64,000 nucleotides of DNA from Allobosea sp. Root483D1 (GTDB lineage Bacteria > Pseudomonadota > Alphaproteobacteria > Rhizobiales > Beijerinckiaceae), in the NCBI RefSeq assembly GCF_001429505.1, contig NZ_LMJW01000022.1, forward strand, positions 783,496-847,495. Direction: 5' to 3'. The notes under the pieces were generated by a model, which did no database searches, was not told the origin of the DNA, and saw only the letters and a list, made by a program, of their open reading frames with translations. Below are positions 1 to 7,622 of the stretch, piece by piece. The number at the start of each line of letters is the position of its first letter. The stretch's first letter is position 1. The position numbers and the translations under genes are program-made.

Positions 1-1830
1 GGTGGTGGTGGCGCTGCCTTTGACTTCGGTCATGACGCCGTCGACCGTGATCTTGGTCGATTTGATGGTGATGCTCATCGGCGTCATCGTGATCTCGCTG
101 CCGCCGCAGACCAGCTTGATCTCCATCGCAGCCTCGACACGGAGCTTGCCTTCCTTGACGTGCAGCTTGTCGCTGCCGCTCAGGATCTGGGTCGTGCGGG
201 CGAAGTCGGTCGGGCCGCCCTCGAACTTCTTGCCGACGTCGCGGGTTTCGAGGTTGAAGACCTCGGTCTTGTGATCCCGCTCGGCCTGCATGGAGAAGAC
301 CTCCTTGCCGGCGAGGTCCTCGAACTTGATCTCGTTGAACTTGCCCGATCTGCCGCCGCCATCGGTCGATTCCGACTTCAGGCCCGACTGGGTCTTGTTG
401 GCCGGCAGGTCATAGGGCGGCATGTGCTGGTCATTGACCACCGCGCCAGTGATGATCGGCCGGTCCGGATCTCCTCCGATATAGGAGACGACGACCTCCT
501 GGCCAATGCGCGGGATGACCTGGCCACCCCAGTTCTTGCCGGACCAGGGCTGTGCGACGCGGACGCGGCAGGAGGTCGTATCCTTCTCCCGGTCCCAATG
601 GAAGCGCAGCCAGACGCGGCCGTATTTGTCGACATCGATGTCGCCTTCCTCGCCCTTGTTCTTCTCGCCGACCACCTTGGCGGTGTCGGGGCCGATATGG
701 AGCGGGGCGGGTGTCACCAGCGGCGCGCGGAAGCGCTTGGCGGCCTTCTGCAGCTCGTAGGAGCCGTGATAGATCGCTTGGTCGGTGCGTTTCGAGGAGC
801 GATAGCTCTGCACGCCATAGCTGTGCGTTGCCCGCACCACGAGGAACTCCGCATCCTCCGAGTCGACCGGATGATCGGTCAGCGTCATCAGGGTGCCGGG
901 GTTGAGGCTGGGAGCCTCGCCGACGGCGAGCCGCCGCTCGTCCTGCGCCTGTTCGGCCTGGACCTGGATGCGGGCGAGCTTCTCGCCCTTGCCGCGATCG
1001 AGATAAGCGCCCGGATAGTCGAAAGCCTCGTATGATTTGGTGCGCGGGAAGCCGTCCTCGGCGCGCGCCGTCAGATCGGAGGTGGATTTCTCGAAATCAT
1101 AGTCCTTGATCTCGATCTTGCCGGTCCGCAGCCGCCGCTGCGCCGTCCATTGCGTCAGATGCTCGATACGGCGCCGCTGGGAACCGTCCGTCGGCATGAA
1201 GGGATAGGCGCTGCCGGCGCCGGCGAAGGTCGGTTCGGCGGCGGGGGTGACCTTGTCATGCGAGCCGTGGGCATCCGACAGGACCAGCTTGTGGTCGCCC
1301 TCGGTATGCTTGAAATAGTAGTAGATGCCGTACTTCTCCATCAGGCGAAGGACGAAATCGAGGTCGCTCTCGCGATACTGCACGCAGTAGTCGATCTCCG
1401 GAGGCACCTCGCTGACACGGTCCTCGAAGCTCGCCTTGTCTTCCTTCCCGAAGATCGTCTTGATGATGTCGAGCGCGGTCTGGTTCTTGAAGATGCGGCA
1501 ATCCGAGCGCTGCGAGAGCAGCCAGAGCCAGGGACGCAGCACGAACCGGTAATGGTCGAGATCCTTGTCCCGGCCAAGCCATTGCGCCTCGACCAGGATG
1601 CCGTTGAAGATCCGGTCCTCACCGCTCTTCAGCGTCATCTTGATGTAGCATTTCTCGCCGATCAGGTTTTGAAGATCATCCCCCCGAGATGTGCTCACAG
1701 TCTCGATCTGATAAACGAATAATTCGCTGAGAGCTTCTCGTGCCTCAAACTTGAGAAGCGAAAAGACATCTTGTCCTGCCGGTGTCGTAAAGGAGGCAAG
1801 TCTTTTCGATTGTCCAAGGGCGGCGGGCAT
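1..1830 (-). CDS. vgrG: Type VI secretion spike protein VgrG (TssI), 3' end outside window
   Basis: VgrG trimers cap the Hcp tube of a type VI secretion system and puncture the target cell. The frame starts at an ATG at 1830 and is still open at position 1, so 610 codons are visible and the C-terminus is missing. Residues about 20-330 look like the phage gp27-type domain. Residues about 385-465 form the gp5-type OB fold, with KYGRV, FHWDRE near residue 410, PRIGQEVVVSY and GDPDRPI, followed by PPYDLP and a KSES-type motif that opens the beta-helix. The gene is divergent from the T6SS operon on its right. Whether it carries a fused effector domain cannot be seen. Assignment as VgrG is secure. 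Confidence 0.95.
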   Translation of the reverse strand, partial: MPAALGQSKRLASFTTPAGQDVFSLLKFEAREALSELFVYQIETVSTSRGDDLQNLIGEKCYIKMTLKSGEDRIFNGILVEAQWLGRDKDLDHYRFVLRPWLWLLSQRSDCRIFKNQTALDIIKTIFGKEDKASFEDRVSEVPPEIDYCVQYRESDLDFVLRLMEKYGIYYYFKHTEGDHKLVLSDAHGSHDKVTPAAEPTFAGAGSAYPFMPTDGSQRRRIEHLTQWTAQRRLRTGKIEIKDYDFEKSTSDLTARAEDGFPRTKSYEAFDYPGAYLDRGKGEKLARIQVQAEQAQDERRLAVGEAPSLNPGTLMTLTDHPVDSEDAEFLVVRATHSYGVQSYRSSKRTDQAIYHGSYELQKAAKRFRAPLVTPAPLHIGPDTAKVVGEKNKGEEGDIDVDKYGRVWLRFHWDREKDTTSCRVRVAQPWSGKNWGGQVIPRIGQEVVVSYIGGDPDRPIITGAVVNDQHMPPYDLPANKTQSGLKSESTDGGGRSGKFNEIKFEDLAGKEVFSMQAERDHKTEVFNLETRDVGKKFEGGPTDFARTTQILSGSDKLHVKEGKLRVEAAMEIKLVCGGSEITMTPMSITIKSTKITVDGVMTEVKGSATTT

Positions 1831-1946
1831 TAACCAAACCTCGTGGCTTGCGGCAAGAGACGACTATTGACGCAGCAAACGCTGCGAGGCATACTTCGCG
1901 CTGTCAGTCTTCAACCGCCTCAGCGAACCTAAACGGGAGGAAGACC
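1831..1946. promoter_or_regulatory. Divergent promoter region between vgrG and the T6SS operon
   Basis: This 116-bp gap separates the vgrG start (1830, leftward) from the GTG start of the ompA-like gene (1947, rightward) and must hold both promoters. A Shine-Dalgarno GGGAGG lies at 1935-1940, six bases before the GTG. I see no convincing -35/-10 pair or long palindrome. Confidence 0.4.
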
Positions 1947-2489
1947 GTGCGCAAGCAGGCCCTTGTCATGGTTAGTGCCGCTCTTGCCGCAGGCTTCTGC
2001 GCCTTGCCGTTTTACGCGCAGGCCCAAGCCTACAAGGCAGACGACATCGTCAAGCACTTCGGAGCCACGAAGCCGAATCTCGGCGTCTCGCGTGGTCTGT
2101 GCGTCGGCACCGAGGCCGAATGCAACAAGGCCGGTCACGTCGTGAAGCCGCCGACCGCCTTCGATCTCGTCGTCAAGTTCAAATACAATTCCGATCAGCT
2201 CGAGCCCGAGGCGAAGGCGAATCTCGACGAGTTCGCCAAGGCGCTGAAGGACCCGCAGCTCTCGACCAGCAACTTCCTGGTCGAGGGGCATACCGATGCG
2301 AGTGGCACGGCCGACTACAATATCAGTCTGTCGGATCGCCGGGCCAAGGCCGTGGTGCGCTATCTCAGCGATCGCGGGGTCGACACCGCCAAGCTGGTGG
2401 CGCGTGGCCTCGGCCAGAGCAAGCCGCTCGTCGCCGACAAGTTCTCCGCCGATAATCGCCGGGTCGAGACACGGCTGCAGGTGGAGTGA
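1947..2489 (+). CDS. OmpA-family periplasmic peptidoglycan-binding protein, first gene of T6SS operon
   Basis: The 180-residue product begins with a signal peptide (MRKQALVMVSAALAAG, cut near AQA) and has a C-terminal OmpA/MotB domain from about residue 70, with FLVEGHTDASG and LSDRRAKAVV, the helices and loop that bind meso-diaminopimelate in peptidoglycan. It has no beta-barrel and no transmembrane helix after the signal, so it should be a soluble or loosely anchored periplasmic protein. The GTG at 1947 is chosen because GGGAGG precedes it at good spacing and the signal peptide starts there; an upstream in-frame start would spoil the signal. It is 45 bp before tssA, so it may help anchor the apparatus to the cell wall, as TagL-type OmpA domains do. 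That role is inferred from position only. Confidence 0.8.
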   Translation: MRKQALVMVSAALAAGFCALPFYAQAQAYKADDIVKHFGATKPNLGVSRGLCVGTEAECNKAGHVVKPPTAFDLVVKFKYNSDQLEPEAKANLDEFAKALKDPQLSTSNFLVEGHTDASGTADYNISLSDRRAKAVVRYLSDRGVDTAKLVARGLGQSKPLVADKFSADNRRVETRLQVE

Positions 2490-2534
2490 CGGGCAGGCGG
2501 CCGGCCCGAGAGTCTCGATCGATCGTGAGGGGGC

Positions 2535-4028
2535 ATGGCCGCGCTCAATTTCGCTGATCTGGCGAAGCCGGTTTCGGCTGATGATCCTTGCGGCCCCGAT
2601 CCGGACGCCGATCCCGACGTCATGAATGTCATGGCGCGCCTCGAGGTGGTGCTGCCGACATCCTATTTCCGCCGCGACGACGAGGGTCGGCAGATTCCGT
2701 TCGATCGCAGCGCGATCGATTTTCCCGTGGCCTTCGGTGATCTCGGCAAAGTCCTGAAGCAGAGCCGCGATCTGCGCGGCTTCGTCCTGGCGGGCAAGCT
2801 CTGCCTGCTCAACCGCGACATCGCCGGTTTCGCCGCGAGCCTCGGGCTGATCACCAGCTATCTCGGCGACTATTGGGAGGAGGTCCATCCCAAGGCCGAG
2901 GACGGCGACTTCATCATGCGCGAGGTCGCGCTGCAGGGGCTCGACGAGAACGCCACCATCGCCCTGCCGCTGCAGCATGCGCCGATTTTCACGAGCAAGC
3001 GGCTGGGGCCGGTGATGTTCCGCAGCCAGCTCGTCGCGACCGGCGAACTGCGTCCCGGCGAGGACGAGCAGCATCCGGATGCCGGCGGGATCGTCGCGGC
3101 GCTGAAGGAGGCGGAGCTCTCCGACCTGACCGCGATGCTCGGCCATGTCAGCGCGATCCGTGATGGGCTCACCCGCTTGCGTGCGATCTGGGCCGAGCGG
3201 ACCGGCGCCGACCAGGCCGTGACCTTCCAGCGCCTCCCGACACTGATCGGGCAGATCATCGCCTTTCTCGAGGCTGCGATCGAACGGCGCGCGCCGGCTC
3301 AGCAGGGCGGCGCCGCCATCGATACGCCCGCCGCTGGCGGCGGCACTGTCATGGTCGCCCAGGTCGCGATCCCGGCCGGTGCCTGCGCTTCCGTCGCGGA
3401 GGCACAAGCCGCTCTTGCCGGCTGCCTCGCTTATTTCCGCCGGGTCGAACCGTCGAGCCCGGCCGTGCTGCTGATCGGGCAGGCGCAGCGCCTGATCGGC
3501 AAGTCGCTGATCGAGGTCATCCAGATCATGTTCCCCGAGCACGTCGACAAGGCGATGCTCGAGATCGGTGACGACACCAAATACCAGCTCCCGCTGGAGC
3601 GCCTCGGCGGCGACGGCTACCGCAGCAGCGACGGCAGCGGCGATGATGACGGCTATTCGTCCGATGGCGACGAGGAGAGCTCGTCCTACGACGAGGAGTC
3701 GACCGCCGAGGACGGCACGGCTGACGAAACAGACGACGCCGAGCCGGAAGGCGCGGACGACGGGGCTGAGGCCGAGCAGCAGTCACAGGTCGAGCCCGAA
3801 GCGAACGCATCTGCAGCCACCGCGCCCGTGCTGGCGATCGCCGTCGCGAGCCGGGCCGAGGCGATCGCCCGGATGAAGTCGATCGCGGCCTTCTATCGTC
3901 ACGCCGAGCCGTCCAACCCGGTTCCCCTTTTGATGGAAAAGGCCTGCGCGCTGGCGCAGCAAGATTTTCTCTCGCTGCTGAGCGATATCCTCCCTGAAGT
4001 CGGCATAAGGCAGAGTAGCGACGAATAG
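2535..4028 (+). CDS. tssA: T6SS baseplate/sheath-assembly protein TssA (ImpA family)
   Basis: TssA primes and coordinates polymerisation of the T6SS tube and sheath. The 497-residue protein has the ImpA N-terminal domain in the first ~130 residues (SADDPCGPD, then the LVEVLPTSYF-like stretch) and an LGLITSYLGDYWEEVHP segment typical of the family. A module of about 40 residues occurs twice: near 298-337 (YFRRVEPSSPAVLLIGQAQR) and near 450-488 (FYRHAEPSNPVPLLMEKACA). The copies are separated by a strongly acidic Ser/Asp/Glu linker at about 359-418. The start at 2535 follows GTGAGGGG. The gene is followed by a 222-bp gap with a hairpin before tssB, so tssB onward may be expressed partly independently. 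Family assignment is firm; the duplication is unusual. Confidence 0.9.
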   Translation: MAALNFADLAKPVSADDPCGPDPDADPDVMNVMARLEVVLPTSYFRRDDEGRQIPFDRSAIDFPVAFGDLGKVLKQSRDLRGFVLAGKLCLLNRDIAGFAASLGLITSYLGDYWEEVHPKAEDGDFIMREVALQGLDENATIALPLQHAPIFTSKRLGPVMFRSQLVATGELRPGEDEQHPDAGGIVAALKEAELSDLTAMLGHVSAIRDGLTRLRAIWAERTGADQAVTFQRLPTLIGQIIAFLEAAIERRAPAQQGGAAIDTPAAGGGTVMVAQVAIPAGACASVAEAQAALAGCLAYFRRVEPSSPAVLLIGQAQRLIGKSLIEVIQIMFPEHVDKAMLEIGDDTKYQLPLERLGGDGYRSSDGSGDDDGYSSDGDEESSSYDEESTAEDGTADETDDAEPEGADDGAEAEQQSQVEPEANASAATAPVLAIAVASRAEAIARMKSIAAFYRHAEPSNPVPLLMEKACALAQQDFLSLLSDILPEVGIRQSSDE

Positions 4029-4136
4029 GTCGCGACGGTCCGTTGAAGGAGCGCCGCGCCTCATTCGTTCGGTGGATGCGGCGACGTCATCCGCCTGCAA
4101 ACCTGAGCTGGCTGGATCTCACCTGGCCGATGCGAG

Positions 4137-4153
4137 CAGTTCGACGAGAACTG
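4137..4153. promoter_or_regulatory. Inverted repeat upstream of tssB, possible operator
   Basis: CAGTTC at 4137-4142 and GAACTG at 4148-4153 are perfect inverted arms around a 5-base spacer. The site lies about 100 bp before the tssB start, in the gap after tssA. It could be a regulator site for the sheath-hcp part of the operon. No matching regulator gene is in the window. Confidence 0.3.
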
Positions 4154-4202
4154 TCAAGCGATCGGCAAGTGTGTATGGTATAGCGAGCTGGATCGTAAGC
4201 GT

Positions 4203-4229
4203 GGCATCACGCTCTCCTTGCGTGATGCC
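4203..4229 (+). other. Strong RNA hairpin just upstream of the tssB ribosome-binding site
   Basis: GGCATCACGC (4203-4212) and GCGTGATGCC (4220-4229) form a perfect 10-bp stem with a 7-base loop. The stem ends a few bases before the tssB Shine-Dalgarno sequence AGGAAGGGG (about 4236-4244). There is no T-run, so a Rho-independent terminator is unlikely. A 5' mRNA stabiliser, a processing site or a translational control element fits better. Confidence 0.55.
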
Positions 4230-4250
4230 TCTAGAGGAAGGGGCGCCGTC

Positions 4251-4787
4251 ATGGCCGGAGATTCGGGGCAGAAATTCATTCGCCGTAACAGGCCGCCGCG
4301 GGTCCATATTACCTACGAGGACCCCTACAACGCCGACCAGAAGGTCGAGTTGCCCTTTGTGATGGGTGTCCTCGCCGACCTCTCGGGCAATGCCTCAGCG
4401 GTCGACAAGCCCGATGTCGGTGAACGCAAGTTCCTTGACGTCGACATGGACAATTTCGATCAGCGCATGGCCGCGATCGAGCCGGGCGCGGCCTTCACCG
4501 TGCCGAACAAGCTCGGTGGCGACGGGAGTGACAAGCTCTCGGTCTCGCTCAAGTTCAAGAAGTATGACGACTTCAATCCGGCTGCGATCGCCCGCCAGAT
4601 TCCGGCAACGGCCAAGCTGCTGGAGGCGCGCGAACAGCTCGCCAACCTGCTCCGCTACATGGACGGCAAGGTCGCGGCCAGCGATCAGCTCAAGGCTCTG
4701 CTTGCTGATCCAAATCTGATGGCGGCGCTGAAGGACAAGCTCGGCGAAAAGCCGGCTGGTGACGACAAGCAGGACGGCAACGGGTAA
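4251..4787 (+). CDS. tssB: T6SS contractile sheath small subunit TssB (VipA)
   Basis: TssB pairs with TssC to form the contractile sheath around the Hcp tube. The 178-residue protein shows the family signature: a basic N-terminus, then RVHITYEDPYN, KVELPFVMGVLADLSG and VDMDNFDQRMAAIEPG. The ATG at 4251 is chosen because AGGAAGGGG lies at proper spacing and an upstream start would run through the hairpin. The stop is 11 bp before tssC, and translation is probably coupled through a close ribosome-binding site. Confidence 0.95.
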   Translation: MAGDSGQKFIRRNRPPRVHITYEDPYNADQKVELPFVMGVLADLSGNASAVDKPDVGERKFLDVDMDNFDQRMAAIEPGAAFTVPNKLGGDGSDKLSVSLKFKKYDDFNPAAIARQIPATAKLLEAREQLANLLRYMDGKVAASDQLKALLADPNLMAALKDKLGEKPAGDDKQDGNG

Positions 4788-4798
4788 GCGAGGCGGCC

Positions 4799-6301
4799 AT
4801 GGCGGAAGCACAGATCCAACAACCCGGCGCAGCGGCTGCTGAAACCCGCGACGTCGATGATTTCTCCTCGCTTCTGAAGCAGAGCTTCAAGCCCAAGACC
4901 GAACGGGCGGCGAGCGAGGTCGAGAATGCAGTCGCGACCCTGGTCAACCAGGCGCTCGCCGACTCGACGCTGATCAAGGGCGACGTGCTCGACACGATCG
5001 AGGAGATGATCGCCCGGCTCGACGCCAAGCTCAGCGAGCAGATGAACGAGGTGCTGCATGCACCGGAGTTCCAGAAGCTCGAGAGCGCCTGGCGCGGGCT
5101 CAACTACCTCGTCTTCAACTCCGAGACCGACTCGCAGTTGAAGATCAAGGTGATGAACATCGGCAAGACCGAGCTCTACCGCAACCTCAAGACCTATCCC
5201 GGCGCACGCTGGGACCAGAGCCCGCTCTTCAAGCAGATCTACGAGCAGGAGTTCGGACAACTCGGCGGCCAGCCTTTCGGCGCCCTGGTCGGCGACTATC
5301 ATTTCAGCCATGTCCCGACGGACGTGCAGCTGCTGCGCGATCTCTCCAAGGTCGCCGCCGCCGCCCACGCGCCGCTCTTCACCGGCGCCGACCCGAACCT
5401 GATGGGCATGGACTCCTGGACGGAGCTCTCCAACCCGCGCGATCTCGGCAAGGTCTTCGACACGCCGGACTACGCAGCCTGGAAGGGCCTGCGCGACGCG
5501 GCCGACTCCCGCTATGTCGGCCTCTGCCTGCCGCGGGTGCTCGCGCGGGTTCCTTACGGAGCCAAGTCGGAGCCGGTCGAGGAGTTCGCCTTCGAGGAGG
5601 ACACCGACGGTCACAAGGGCGAGAAATACGCCTGGATGAACGCCGCTTATGCGATGGCGGTGAACATCAACCGGGCCTTCAAGGAATATGGCTGGTGCAC
5701 CCGCATCCGCGGTGTCCAGTCGGGCGGCGAGGTGCTCAACCTGCCGACCCACACCTTCCCAACGGACGACGGTGGCGTCGACTTGAAGTGCCCGACCGAG
5801 ATCGCGATCAGCGATCGTCGCGAGGCGGAGCTGGCCAAGTCCGGCCTGATCCCGCTGATCCATCGCAAGAACACGGACAAGGCGGCGTTCATCGGCGCGC
5901 AGTCGCTCTACAAGCCCAAGGCCTTCTTCGGGCCCGACGGCGTCGCGGCGACGGCCTCCGACAACCTGTCCTCGCGTCTGCCCTACATGTTCGCGGTATC
6001 GCGCTTCGCGCATTACCTGAAGTGCATGGTCCGCGACAAGGTCGGCTCCTACAAGGAGCGCGAACCCCTGCGTCGCTGGCTGCAGGAGTGGATCACCGAC
6101 TATGTCGACGGCGATCCGCTGAACTCCAGTGAGGAGACGAAGGCGCGCAAGCCCCTGTCCGATGCGCGCATCGACGTCTTCGAGGACGAGGAGAACCCTG
6201 GCTATTATTCGGCCAAGTTCTATCTCCGGCCCCATTTCCAGCTCGAGGGCATGGATATCGGCCTGAGCCTCGTCTCGCGCCTGCCGGCGCCCAAGACCTG
6301 A
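4799..6301 (+). CDS. tssC: T6SS contractile sheath large subunit TssC (VipB)
   Basis: TssC is the main sheath subunit. The 500-residue length is normal for the family. Recognisable stretches are the LNEVLHAPEFQ-like segment with LESAWRGLNYLV near residue 95, LVGDYHFSH near 160, and the C-terminal region with LPYMFAVSRFAHYLK, VRDKVGS and LQEWITDYV followed by FYLRPHFQLEGMDIGLSLVS. It follows tssB by 11 bp and precedes hcp after a 155-bp gap with two hairpins. Confidence 0.96.
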   Translation: MAEAQIQQPGAAAAETRDVDDFSSLLKQSFKPKTERAASEVENAVATLVNQALADSTLIKGDVLDTIEEMIARLDAKLSEQMNEVLHAPEFQKLESAWRGLNYLVFNSETDSQLKIKVMNIGKTELYRNLKTYPGARWDQSPLFKQIYEQEFGQLGGQPFGALVGDYHFSHVPTDVQLLRDLSKVAAAAHAPLFTGADPNLMGMDSWTELSNPRDLGKVFDTPDYAAWKGLRDAADSRYVGLCLPRVLARVPYGAKSEPVEEFAFEEDTDGHKGEKYAWMNAAYAMAVNINRAFKEYGWCTRIRGVQSGGEVLNLPTHTFPTDDGGVDLKCPTEIAISDRREAELAKSGLIPLIHRKNTDKAAFIGAQSLYKPKAFFGPDGVAATASDNLSSRLPYMFAVSRFAHYLKCMVRDKVGSYKEREPLRRWLQEWITDYVDGDPLNSSEETKARKPLSDARIDVFEDEENPGYYSAKFYLRPHFQLEGMDIGLSLVSRLPAPKT

Positions 6302-6308
6302 GACCCGG

Positions 6309-6370
6309 GCGCGCTCCAAGGCGCGCAGGACACCCAGGATGACAGTTGGCCCTGCGCTGATCGCGCAGGG
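6309..6370 (+). other. Two GC-rich hairpins between tssC and hcp
   Basis: GCGCGC arms at 6309-6314 and 6321-6326 enclose 6 bases. CCCTGCGC (6350-6357) and GCGCAGGG (6363-6370) enclose 5 bases. Neither is followed by a T-run. They sit in the 155-bp leader before hcp and could attenuate read-through or protect a separate hcp mRNA, which would fit the excess of Hcp needed over the other parts. Confidence 0.4.
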
Positions 6371-6456
6371 AGAGTGGCGACGCATGGGGGGAGCTCTCCA
6401 GGCGACGCGAGTTCTATGCCTAAATCACCTCACCCAGCCAACTTTTGGAGAGCACC

Positions 6457-6939
6457 ATGGCTAGCGACTTCCTGCTTGAGATCGATGGTATCAAGGGCGA
6501 AAGCCAGGATTCCAAGCACAAGGACACGATCGAGATCGAATCCTTCTCCTGGGGCGTCAGCAACTCCGGCACGCACGCAGCCGGACACGGCGGCGGCGCC
6601 GGCAAGGCGAGCTTCCAGGACCTGCACTGCACCGCCAACGTCAGCAAGGCATCGGCGACCCTGATGCTGAAATGCGCCAATGGCGAGCACATTAAGAAGG
6701 CCGTGCTCTTCGTCCGCAAGCAGGGCAAGCAGCAGCAGGAATTCTACACGGTCACGATGGAGGACCTGCTGGTGTCGAGCTACCAGTCCGGCGACTCGAC
6801 CGGCGGCAACCCGGTTCCGACCGACCAGTTCTCGCTGAACTTCGCCAAGATCAAGTACGAGTACAAGCCGCAGAACACCGACGGCTCGCTCGGCTCGGCC
6901 ATTACCGGCACTTACGATCTCAAGAAGAACAAAGAGTAG
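6457..6939 (+). CDS. hcp: T6SS tube protein Hcp (TssD)
   Basis: Hcp hexamers stack into the tube that is ejected into the target and can carry effectors. The 160-residue protein begins MASDFLLEIDGIKGESQDS and has the HKDTIEIESFSWGVSN motif, the glycine-rich loop AAGHGGGAGKA, and the C-terminal KIKYEYKPQNTDGS. The ATG at 6457 is preceded by GGAGAG at 6447-6452. No C-terminal extension is present, so it is a plain structural Hcp. A stem-loop with a short T-run follows at 6995-7040. Confidence 0.96.
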   Translation: MASDFLLEIDGIKGESQDSKHKDTIEIESFSWGVSNSGTHAAGHGGGAGKASFQDLHCTANVSKASATLMLKCANGEHIKKAVLFVRKQGKQQQEFYTVTMEDLLVSSYQSGDSTGGNPVPTDQFSLNFAKIKYEYKPQNTDGSLGSAITGTYDLKKNKE

Positions 6940-6994
6940 TATCCCCTGGATGCCGGCCTCGTCTCGGCGGGGCCGGCTCCCTTCCAGTTGCGAT

Positions 6995-7040
6995 CGGACT
7001 CCTCGCGATTGCGGCAGCGATCGCCGGGAGTCCGCCGTTT
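6995..7040 (+). terminator. Putative Rho-independent (partial) terminator after hcp
   Basis: CGGACTCC (6995-7002) pairs with GGAGTCCG (7027-7034), with an inner stem GCGAT (7005-7009) / ATCGC (7020-7024). TTTT follows at 7037-7040. The stem is strong but the T-run is short, so partial termination is likely. That would let hcp be made in excess over tssE-H. Confidence 0.45.
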
Positions 7041-7061
7041 TGAGCGGCTCTGTTCGGGAAG

Positions 7062-7616
7062 ATGCATATGCTCGATCCCAAGGCGAAGAACCGGTTGCGT
7101 CCGCCGCTGATGTTCGCGTTCCGCGAAGCGCATCGCGCCAAGGACGCCAAGGTCCATCTCGACCTGCGCGATGCAGGCGGCGAGCGGGTCGTCGCCGGAC
7201 GCCGGGCGGCGCCGCGGACCGCGATCACCGAGAGCAAGCTGCGGCAGGAGATCGCGATCGACCTCGAGACGCTGGTCAACACGATCAACTTCGGCTCCTC
7301 CACCGATCTGTCGAAGCTCGAGCATGTTCGCCGCTCCGTGCTCAACCTCGGCTTCCCGGACATCCAGAACAAGTCGATCGACGAGCATCGTGTCGGTGCG
7401 ATCAAGACCGAGCTCGCCCAGGTTCTGCTCGCTTACGAGCCGCGGCTGCTGAAGCAGTCGATCGTGGTCGAGCGCGACGAGGGGCTGGACAAGGCCGAGC
7501 TGAAGATCCGCTTTGTCGTGCGTGCCGACCTGAACTGCGAGCCGCTCAACATCCCCGTGCAATTCGTCGCCGATGTCGAGCTCGATACCGGCAAGATCGC
7601 GATCAAGAACCGATAG
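7062..7616 (+). CDS. tssE: T6SS baseplate protein TssE (gp25-like)
   Basis: TssE is the gp25-like wedge component that links baseplate to sheath. The 184-residue protein has the gp25/lysozyme-like domain in its second half: LRQEIAIDLETLVNTIN, RSVLNLGFPDI and IKTELAQVLLAYEPRL. The N-terminal ~55 residues are basic. Two close ATG codons (7062, 7068) are possible; the second begins MLDPKAKNRLRPP. The stop is six bases before tssF. Confidence 0.9.
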   Translation: MHMLDPKAKNRLRPPLMFAFREAHRAKDAKVHLDLRDAGGERVVAGRRAAPRTAITESKLRQEIAIDLETLVNTINFGSSTDLSKLEHVRRSVLNLGFPDIQNKSIDEHRVGAIKTELAQVLLAYEPRLLKQSIVVERDEGLDKAELKIRFVVRADLNCEPLNIPVQFVADVELDTGKIAIKNR

Positions 7617-7622
7617 CGCCAC

